Assembly (NCBI GenBank): GCA_916715765.1
Contig: CAKAPG010000005.1
Location: forward strand, 1-64,000
Direction of reading: 5' to 3'
DNA: 64,000 nucleotides
From: an uncultured Atopobium sp.
Lineage (GTDB): Bacteria > Actinomycetota > Coriobacteriia > Coriobacteriales > Atopobiaceae
This document shows positions 58,038-64,000 of this stretch, piece after piece. The position numbers and the translations under genes were made by a program. Below the pieces are notes generated by a model. The model saw nothing but the letters and a program-made list of their open reading frames with translations. It was not told the DNA's origin and ran no database searches. Positions within the stretch are counted from its first letter, which is position 1. Each line of letters begins with the position of its first letter.

Positions 58038-60020
58038 TTAGAAGCCACCACCGCCGCCTCCGCCGCCGAAGCCGCCTCCGCCGCCTCCGGAGAAGCCACC
58101 ACCAAAACCGCCGCCGGAGCTTGAGTTAGAAGAAGCAAGGGCTGCAGTTGAGACGGAATGAGCAGCTGTAACGCTCTTAGTTACGCTCTCAATTGCATTG
58201 GTACGCATGCCATTTCCATAGTAATACCAACTATAAACAGGCATAAACTGAGGATCTTTGAGCATCTCTGGCATTGCTACTTTCAGCTGCTCGATAACCT
58301 TATCCGCAACACCAAGCGCAACTGCCATAACCAGAAGCCTATTCCAGAGAATGACATCGGTTGGAATTGCTTCGTGCAGGTTAGTGAACTCAGTAAGCCA
58401 CTTTCTTAGCGCACGAGTCTTAGCAAGCGTCTCAACACCCTCTCTGTTCATCAAATCAAACGAGCCAATGTTTACAAGTGCAACAAGACCGGCAATGACA
58501 AGAATGAACAGATGTAGTAGTAGATTGGCAAATGAAACATCAGCCATAACACCCATGAAGAATGCAGCAGCTGCAACAAGAACATCAACAGCAATCAGAG
58601 CAGCAAGAATTCCCTTACCGTGGAATGGAATCTTATTTGTTCCATACTTAGCAGCATAGCTAAGCTTGATAGGGCTCTCCCAAGACTCATATGCCTTATT
58701 AAAATCTTCTGGATGTGATGAAGCATACTTACCAATTTGTTTCATGGTAACAGTAGTATTTACCGCTCCAGATTCTCCGGCCTTATCAAAGATTAGCCTC
58801 ATTGCCATAATATCAATCTTATTTGACAGTGAACTGCCAGGGTAGAAAGGCTGCTGGCTTTCTGAAAGGTCTTGAACCTTTGTAAGACAATAATCAGACT
58901 TTTCCATACCAAGGAAGTTTGTACTAACCGTCTTATTCAAGCTAATGTACTTTGAATCAGAAAGGTGCATAAGGGTTGCTGTCAGAGCGTCTCCCTTAAT
59001 TAGCTCACCGTTGTAAAGCATAGAAAGAACTGCAGGATGATCATTAGATGGGACATCTCTGTAGTAAAGGTCATTAAACTGAGGAGCCATTACCTTTTTA
59101 TATTGAATACGCAGCAAGATTGCTGCTACAACGGTGATAGCCGCAAGTACTAATGGTGCATAAAGAATAAGAGCTACCTGAGTTTTTGCAATCTCACGTT
59201 TGTGATTTGCTTCATCCGCCCACGCTTGTTCCTCAGACAAGATGCTACTCAGCTTATTCTGCTGAATAGGAGCTAGCCCAGAAACCCAATCAGTTGGGAA
59301 CGTAATACGAGCTTCCGCAAATTCATCAGTTCCTACACCAGGAACCTTATAAACGACTGCATTGTTGGTAATTTCAACATTTGCATCTAGTGGACCGTGT
59401 CCCCAAGCGCGAACAGTATCTCCGGCAACTATAGATTGTCCTGATGGGACAGGAAGATGAATAGTAGCAGTGACATTTCGAGACTCGGAATCCCAGCCAT
59501 CAGATACAAACTTCCAGTACAGCTCCGCAGTATCCGACCAGTTTGTTACAACATTAGTAATGTCATACTCGATAGTGATATGTGCTGACTCATCATCATG
59601 CGCTGAATAAATCTTTAGGTTCAGCATGTTGTTTGAGAGAGTAGGAACATAGTACTCATCTGAGCTGGCGCCATTTCCATTTGAATCTTTGCTGTAGATC
59701 TGACGCGTTCCTTGCCTATCCTGAACGGTAACTGAAGTAATATTTACTTCAACGTTCTGTCCATTGTATTTATTCTTTCCAACTGGAAGATTCCAATAGA
59801 CACCATGAAAACTACCGTTGAAATAGAATGTACGAGTTTCTACGACATGCAACGTTCCGTCTTTTTGAACCGTCGCATCAATATTTACCGTATCTATTGA
59901 AAGGTCGCGCGCAAATGCTCTTGCAGGCGTAATTAAAAACGCAACAGCCAAAAACATTATGCAAAGCGCAATCTTTACAAACTGGCTCTTTTTAGAAGAG
60001 CGAAGCGAGACTTTATACAT
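58038..60020 (-). CDS. DUF2207 family membrane protein with Gly-rich tail
   Basis: 660 aa. A signal or anchor segment (about 14-36) precedes the extracellular DUF2207 domain (ISIDTVNIDATVQKDGTLHVVETRTFYF-like start, about 37-260). A membrane segment (about 285-305), cytoplasmic part and two further segments (about 470-520) follow. The last 30 residues are almost all Gly and Phe with Ser (GGGFGGGFSGGG style), as in other DUF2207 proteins. Function unknown; probably envelope-associated. The gene has its own terminator. Confidence 0.88.
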   Translation of the reverse strand: MYKVSLRSSKKSQFVKIALCIMFLAVAFLITPARAFARDLSIDTVNIDATVQKDGTLHVVETRTFYFNGSFHGVYWNLPVGKNKYNGQNVEVNITSVTVQDRQGTRQIYSKDSNGNGASSDEYYVPTLSNNMLNLKIYSAHDDESAHITIEYDITNVVTNWSDTAELYWKFVSDGWDSESRNVTATIHLPVPSGQSIVAGDTVRAWGHGPLDANVEITNNAVVYKVPGVGTDEFAEARITFPTDWVSGLAPIQQNKLSSILSEEQAWADEANHKREIAKTQVALILYAPLVLAAITVVAAILLRIQYKKVMAPQFNDLYYRDVPSNDHPAVLSMLYNGELIKGDALTATLMHLSDSKYISLNKTVSTNFLGMEKSDYCLTKVQDLSESQQPFYPGSSLSNKIDIMAMRLIFDKAGESGAVNTTVTMKQIGKYASSHPEDFNKAYESWESPIKLSYAAKYGTNKIPFHGKGILAALIAVDVLVAAAAFFMGVMADVSFANLLLHLFILVIAGLVALVNIGSFDLMNREGVETLAKTRALRKWLTEFTNLHEAIPTDVILWNRLLVMAVALGVADKVIEQLKVAMPEMLKDPQFMPVYSWYYYGNGMRTNAIESVTKSVTAAHSVSTAALASSNSSSGGGFGGGFSGGGGGGFGGGGGGGGF

Positions 60021-60074
60021 GGAAACTCCTTTATGTTACTTTCGCAACTCTTCTTAAAGGATACCACGTACTGT

Positions 60075-60347
60075 TTAATCTGCTGGTGAATATGAGTTAT
60101 CCAGTTCAAACAAAGCAGGTGGCAGGCCTTTATCCCACTCCTCTCCTACTTCCTCAGAAAGCAAATACTCATCAGTTTCTATAAAGGGAAGGTTGGCAAT
60201 TCTTTTATTTCTTGATACTTCGAGATTGCATACAAGTGAGCTTGGACCGCTGAAGTCTAGAAGGCACCCGTAACAAATTCTCATGTCCTGAAACAGCTTT
60301 TCTCCGCATCTGGGGCAAATTTTTACGGAGTAGTTTTCTATAGCCAT
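60075..60347 (-). CDS. Zinc-ribbon small protein in the tad region
   Basis: 90 aa from the ATG at 60347, preceded by GAAGGA at good spacing. The N-terminus has two Cys pairs (CPRCGEKLFQDMRICYGC), a zinc ribbon; the rest is acidic. Its first 143 bases overlap the end of the DUF192 ORF in another frame. It is the last gene of the minus-strand tad row. Function unknown; perhaps a regulator or adaptor. Confidence 0.65.
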   Translation of the reverse strand: MAIENYSVKICPRCGEKLFQDMRICYGCLLDFSGPSSLVCNLEVSRNKRIANLPFIETDEYLLSEEVGEEWDKGLPPALFELDNSYSPAD

Positions 60348-60726
60348 AGCGACTCCTTCTTTCAACGTTGCTTTCTTCAGTACTTATTTCTTGAATGAGC
60401 ACTTTCTGACCAACCTCAAACCATGGGAAATCATCAACTGATGGTCTTTCAAATGTGCAATAAGCACCCGCGCAGCTATGAATTTGTTTAGGATGTACTC
60501 GTCTCCGAATTTTTAAAATTTCTCCGTGATCGTCTGCAAATGCGATATCAATCGGATACGTCATTCCAAAAGTATGAACTGAAGAGCACCTTAGAAGTAA
60601 GACTGGAGGAGCTGTTATCTCGGTACCCAAAAGACCGACGAACTTTTCGAAGCCTCCTTGTAACAATTCAAAAATTTGCTCTGAATTAGGGACTTCTTCT
60701 ATCGAAACCTGTACATTCATTTTCAA
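60205..60726 (-). CDS. DUF192 family protein with overlapping C-terminus
   Basis: 173 aa. Residues about 15-115 match DUF192: LLLRCSSVHTFGMTYPIDIAFADDHGEIL and the later CTFERPSVDDFPWFEVGQKVLI. The last 55 residues or so, very basic, overlap the zinc-ribbon gene in another frame and are not part of the family, so the real C-terminus may be a frameshift product or a long read-through. The start is TTG 60726 or ATG 60720, overlapping the TadE-like stop. DUF192 genes occur in some actinobacterial tad loci; the role is unknown. Confidence 0.7.
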   Translation of the reverse strand: MKMNVQVSIEEVPNSEQIFELLQGGFEKFVGLLGTEITAPPVLLLRCSSVHTFGMTYPIDIAFADDHGEILKIRRRVHPKQIHSCAGAYCTFERPSVDDFPWFEVGQKVLIQEISTEESNVERRSRYGYRKLLRKNLPQMRRKAVSGHENLLRVPSRLQRSKLTCMQSRSIKK

Positions 60727-61181
60727 ATCACAACTCCCGACTTATAGGGACTAACAACAATTGAAGTTGTATGGGTGAGGTACAGAGGAGACTCTAATGA
60801 CACTAAGGGGAGACGCACAGTATGTGGCCAAGGTCTGTACTTTAGAGTTGCTTGATATTTAGGAAAAACAGAGACCATATTCCCAATCCCCTCCTTTTCT
60901 CCCTCCATGGAGACGACAATGTCGCAATTGTCATCACATTTAAGAGCAGTTTTTATTTTCTGAGTTAAGTTTTCTAGCGTTCCTCCATCCGTGGAATGAC
61001 TGGAAGAAATTCCATGAGCAATGATTTGATCTGCCGCAACACGATCAAACTTTGAGCACATATCTGCAAACTTAAATAAATTGATTGCAATTAGAGCAAC
61101 CACTAATACAACCGGAAGTACCAATGCAGTCTCAACAAACATTTGCCCTTTTTGGCAACAAAGAAATTTCATTTTTCTCAT
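60723..61181 (-). CDS. TadE-like pseudopilin
   Basis: 152 aa. The N-terminal motif GQMFVETALVLPVVLVVALIAIN (residues about 12-34) is the TadE type: a processing site after Gly, Glu at the fifth place, then a hydrophobic helix. The rest has two Cys (CDDNC). It should be processed by prepilin peptidase and join the Tad pilus. It starts at the overlap with the TadG-like gene (ATGA type). Confidence 0.85.
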   Translation of the reverse strand: MRKMKFLCCQKGQMFVETALVLPVVLVVALIAINLFKFADMCSKFDRVAADQIIAHGISSSHSTDGGTLENLTQKIKTALKCDDNCDIVVSMEGEKEGIGNMVSVFPKYQATLKYRPWPHTVRLPLVSLESPLYLTHTTSIVVSPYKSGVVI

Positions 61182-63235
61182 ATGCCACCAAAAACTTTCT
61201 TAACATCAATTTCTAAAGGAATCTCAATATCAATGACAGGAATGGTCAACTTTGCAATTGTGATTTTGTCAGGCAAATATTGCAGAGAAAATGCGCCAAG
61301 AGAACGAGCTAAAGCGATTGGATCTGATGTATTAGGTATTTTCTGAACTAGTTCACGAATCGTTGATTCTTTCTCAAAGCCAGCTTGTTTCAAAACACTT
61401 TCTGTATTAACAAGAACAGGCTTCATTTGTCTTAAATCACTTGGCTCTAATCCAGCGTCAATAACTATTTGTTTCAAAGCACTCTGTAATTTGGAGCCGA
61501 CACTTCCACCTGTTATTCCGTCAACGTTATCAAGAAATTCCGACAGCTTAGAAGACCAAGAAGTTACACCATCCCCATATGAGATTAAAAGAGATCCCCA
61601 CAAGCTCATTACCTTATCTATGGTCTGTCCAATAAACCCTCCCCTCCTTTCAACCTGATCAAAAAAGCTTGAAAGAACGTTGTTTGTAGAAGAGCTGTCT
61701 GGAGCAAGCGTTGCTCCGGATATTGCATATCCTTCTGGGAGAAAAACTGACTGCTCAAGTGTTCCTAAACTTCCTTGAAATTCTGGAGATGAACCTCCTC
61801 TTCTCACAAATGAAATACATCCCCAAGCTCCTGGAGGACATAATCTGGGCCTAGCAACCTTTAGGGCATCAAGTGCTTTTTGAAATATTCCAGTTGATTT
61901 ATCTGCAGCTTCAGACAACTTTTTTCGCAAATCTTTTATTTGCTGACGTGATGATTCATAAACTTCAGACTCTTCGACTACGATTTTCCAGTAAAACTCA
62001 AACCCGTTATCAATATTTGTCGAAGCAGAAGCCACTCTTCCCACATCGCTGCTCGTAAAATGACAATGTTGACACTCATGAACCGCTCCAGAATCTAAAT
62101 CTTGTAGCGATGCAAATTCCGCGTTTTCTCCTATTGCTCCTGGACAAGACCTATGAGCATGAATGGTTTTCTCGCCGTTTTCATAGGTGCAAGGCCAAAT
62201 AGGCTTTAGATACAGGTCCGTTTTCTTTATCTCTTCTAAATTATGTGGTAATCGAGGTAAATTCATTTCAACCTCACCATCAGCTGTTTCTTTATAAAAT
62301 CCTTTTGAAAGTTCCGTAAACGCAAAGTTGTAAAAAGCTTTTCGTATAGCAGAATCACGCAATTCTTCTGCGGTGCTTCCATTGACAGTTTCTTGATCAT
62401 ATCGAGCGCTGTAATAAGCTCTAGCTCGCTTTAAAGCGACACCAAACGTCCAAGAAGTTGGCGACGGAATGGATGGGTTTATATCCCCAGAAAGACCAGC
62501 GAGATGCTCTGCTCTTTCACGCATAGAATACGGACCTCCACCGCAGTCTGCCTCCCACGCCCTCTTTTTAGAGGTCTCTGCTTTACTCTGTAACTCTTCA
62601 ATCTGTTTTGCTATCTGCTGTAATAGTTCGCTCTGTTCTTTTAATTCATCTGACGAAACGTCACTATTTAAATGTCCAAAATCAGATTGTGACTGAGCGG
62701 GAAATAGAAGAGCTGATCCCACGAAGTTACCCGCATCAGTAGAGTTCTTTTGTATACAAGAGCTCGCTGCCATTGCTGCAAAAACTGGAAGCATTTTTTC
62801 AGTTTCCTCTAAGCCTTCACAAGCTGAAGTAGCAAATTTTTTACGCGCTTCAAGTGTCTTAAAACCTGCATCACACAATTTAGAACCCGCTGAAGCTAAA
62901 CCTGGAACACATGAAGCAACCAATCCGGCTCCAACACATAACAATCCTGATAACCCAAGACTCAAAATGCTTGCATCAATTACCTGCGCAATAGTTGTGT
63001 ATTTAGCTACGACATTTTCTCCTGCCATAGAAGCCGCATCTGCTATTGACTGAGTTTTGTATGCTCTCGATGAAACCCAAGCGACCGATACCAGTGCGAA
63101 TACAAGCGCTAGACATACTAAAAGCGCACTTGCAAAAGCGATTGACGTAATACCGCCTTTATCGTCTATAAACATGGAAAGTCCAAGCTTTATTCTCTTA
63201 TGTTTATCCTTTCCAAAAGGCAATCCAATCCGCAT
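61178..63235 (-). CDS. Large TadG-like pilus assembly protein with Cys/His insertion
   Basis: 685 aa from the ATG at 63235, which overlaps the end of the upstream TadE gene by 32 bp. The ORF extends 28 codons further without support; an ATG at 63178 is an alternative. GGITSIAFASALLVCLALVFALVSVAW is a Tad-type hydrophobic helix. A coiled region (about 205-230) follows. An unusual insert at about 350-400 has HAHRSCPG and HECQHCHF, which may bind zinc. The end is a long soluble domain. It probably assists Tad pilus assembly. The family call rests on context and the N-terminal helix. Confidence 0.75.
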   Translation of the reverse strand: MRIGLPFGKDKHKRIKLGLSMFIDDKGGITSIAFASALLVCLALVFALVSVAWVSSRAYKTQSIADAASMAGENVVAKYTTIAQVIDASILSLGLSGLLCVGAGLVASCVPGLASAGSKLCDAGFKTLEARKKFATSACEGLEETEKMLPVFAAMAASSCIQKNSTDAGNFVGSALLFPAQSQSDFGHLNSDVSSDELKEQSELLQQIAKQIEELQSKAETSKKRAWEADCGGGPYSMRERAEHLAGLSGDINPSIPSPTSWTFGVALKRARAYYSARYDQETVNGSTAEELRDSAIRKAFYNFAFTELSKGFYKETADGEVEMNLPRLPHNLEEIKKTDLYLKPIWPCTYENGEKTIHAHRSCPGAIGENAEFASLQDLDSGAVHECQHCHFTSSDVGRVASASTNIDNGFEFYWKIVVEESEVYESSRQQIKDLRKKLSEAADKSTGIFQKALDALKVARPRLCPPGAWGCISFVRRGGSSPEFQGSLGTLEQSVFLPEGYAISGATLAPDSSSTNNVLSSFFDQVERRGGFIGQTIDKVMSLWGSLLISYGDGVTSWSSKLSEFLDNVDGITGGSVGSKLQSALKQIVIDAGLEPSDLRQMKPVLVNTESVLKQAGFEKESTIRELVQKIPNTSDPIALARSLGAFSLQYLPDKITIAKLTIPVIDIEIPLEIDVKKVFGGI

Positions 63236-63674
63236 AAGAACCCTCAATCCAATCTGGATACGTACTAGCAGATAAACTTGAATGCAAGACAATCCCTTGG
63301 TTATCCGTCTGACCTGCAAGGAATAAACACCAGCCTATTGGCGGCATCGCTGCCACATGACCCGTAATTTCAATCAAGACATCGTTTTCTTTTTTATCAA
63401 TAGAGATATTCCAGTCCTCATCTCCACCCTTATGAAATAGAGGTATCTCTGGTATAGCCTTAAGTCTGCGTTTGATATAGGACTCTATTAACTCAGTGTC
63501 AGAAGACGTTGTTGCTACTCTTAATCCTTCTGCACAGGCTCCATCCATAACTGTCTTTGTATAGAGAATGCAAACAGGTTCTACAAGCAATGCAATAATC
63601 ATCAGAATAACGGGAAATAAAAGTGCTGCTTCTACTGACGCTTGACCAGCATTCTGTTTAAAACGAGAGAACAT
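63204..63674 (-). CDS. TadE-like pseudopilin
   Basis: 156 aa. GQASVEAALLFPVILMIIALLVEPV (residues about 10-34) is the TadE processing site and helix. The rest is a soluble beta-rich domain. It overlaps the neighbours on both sides (17 bp with the small pilin gene, 32 bp with the TadG-like gene), as in compact tad operons. It is a minor component of the Tad/Flp pilus. Confidence 0.88.
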   Translation of the reverse strand: MFSRFKQNAGQASVEAALLFPVILMIIALLVEPVCILYTKTVMDGACAEGLRVATTSSDTELIESYIKRRLKAIPEIPLFHKGGDEDWNISIDKKENDVLIEITGHVAAMPPIGWCLFLAGQTDNQGIVLHSSLSASTYPDWIEGSYADWIAFWKG

Positions 63675-63906
63675 CTTTGGCTAAATCTAAAAGAGAGTCA
63701 TGCATAGTATGTGAAGCAGCTTGAGTAGCCAGTTGAACAACTGCTCCATTTTGCACAAAGTGATATATCACACCAAGAGACGTAATGACAATTAAGCACG
63801 AAAATAAAACTAGAGCATATTCAAGCGTTGCTTGTCCTTGTGTATTCTTAACACCTAGTTTGATTGCTCTAATAGATTCTTCGCATCTTGAGTGGATATG
63901 TGACAT
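63658..63906 (-). CDS. Small Tad-type pilin-like protein
   Basis: 82 aa. GQATLEYALVLFSCLIVITSLGVIYHFVQ (residues about 24-52) has the Gly-x-x-x-x-Glu processing pattern and helix of Flp/TadE proteins. It is too short for a full TadE protein. A very strong AGGAGG precedes the ATG. It probably is a minor pilin of the Tad system. Confidence 0.8.
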   Translation of the reverse strand: MSHIHSRCEESIRAIKLGVKNTQGQATLEYALVLFSCLIVITSLGVIYHFVQNGAVVQLATQAASHTMHDSLLDLAKDVLSF

Positions 63907-64000
63907 GTTGAGACCCTCCTTATCTCTCCTTGATCAGAAACAGTCACAAGTTCTGACCAATTTCCACCATTAACTAAACAGCCCCATACATTGCCGGCTA
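63855..64000 (-). CDS. 3' end of an upstream gene (partial, runs off the window)
   Basis: One minus-strand frame stays open from the window edge to a TAG at 63855, giving 48 codons that include NVWGCLVNGGNWSELVTVSDQGEIRRV. The other two frames stop within 35 bases of the edge. If real, it overlaps the start of the small pilin gene by about 52 bases, as elsewhere in this operon. I cannot assign a function; a Tad secretion component is expected from position. Confidence 0.4.
   Translation of the reverse strand, partial: AGNVWGCLVNGGNWSELVTVSDQGEIRRVSTCHISTQDAKNLLEQSN

Noticed and set aside
1..64000. CRISPR arrays, insertion sequences or prophage
   Set aside because: No regular direct repeats with spacers, transposase-like ORFs or phage structural genes were found; the iterated 11-mer is dispersed and not array-like.

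Overview
The window looks like chromosomal DNA of a Coriobacteriia actinobacterium, most likely of the Atopobium/Lancefieldella/Olsenella group. This rests on moderate GC (about 45% by eye), Gram-positive envelope genes, a phosphocholine (lic) teichoic-acid-type locus, DUF4430/ECF import genes, a C39-like protein of coriobacterial type and a Tad pilus locus. The species call is an inference. I see no insertion sequence, prophage, CRISPR array or rRNA.

Layout. 1-6.7 kb: tRNA-Thr, a DUF523-purine nucleoside phosphorylase fusion, a membrane-anchored foldase-like protein, a HEAT-like protein with a basic tail, an NYN-LOTUS protein, a 3-hydroxyacid dehydrogenase with a His/Cys-rich tail, DegV and the ribosome hibernation factor HPF. 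6.8-8.8 kb: an amino-acid binding lipoprotein, a highly structured intergenic region that I interpret as a raiA-motif RNA, and comFC. 8.9-17.1 kb: an ECF importer (S component, double ATPase, EcfT) encoded with two surface DUF4430 proteins, one of them 1268 aa with a beta-propeller. 17-22.3 kb: lgt, dcd, a NifU-like scaffold, a U32 protein and rfbC. 22.4-40.3 kb: a cell-surface polymer locus with glycosyltransferases, a flippase, two licD genes, a class V aminotransferase, a cytidylyltransferase-oxidoreductase fusion, a membrane sulfatase-fold transferase, a LicB-like transporter, an HTH-LicC-LicA fusion, rfbADB and a large polytopic protein. 40.3-57.5 kb: housekeeping and envelope genes (tyrS, PBP1A, argR, a C39-like protein, a phosphohexomutase, rlmKL, kup, a HAD hydrolase, an ACT protein, carD, a cyclophilin, a tannase-like lipoprotein, an RDAC-family protein, tRNA-Phe). 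57.6-64 kb: an XRE regulator, a DUF2207 protein and the end of a tad operon that runs off the window.

How the genes work together. The lic genes should import choline, activate it to CDP-choline (LicA, LicC, LicB) and transfer phosphocholine to a surface polymer (LicD), while rfbABCD supply dTDP-rhamnose. The aminotransferase and the cytidylyltransferase-oxidoreductase fusion probably make a further activated alcohol or amino-alcohol building block. The ECF/DUF4430 genes look like one import machine in which surface proteins capture a ligand, perhaps a corrinoid, for the ECF transporter.

The most striking signal is not a gene. The 11-mer GGGTTTCTCGC (reverse complement GCGAGAAACCC) occurs eight times exactly, and its 7-mer core TTCTCGC about fifty times by hand count, in coding and intergenic DNA, in several reading frames and on both strands. 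Other points of note are several enzyme-family proteins whose key catalytic residues appear to be replaced, and unusual domain fusions. Start codons were moved from the longest ORF to an internal codon wherever a better-placed ribosome binding site was visible.
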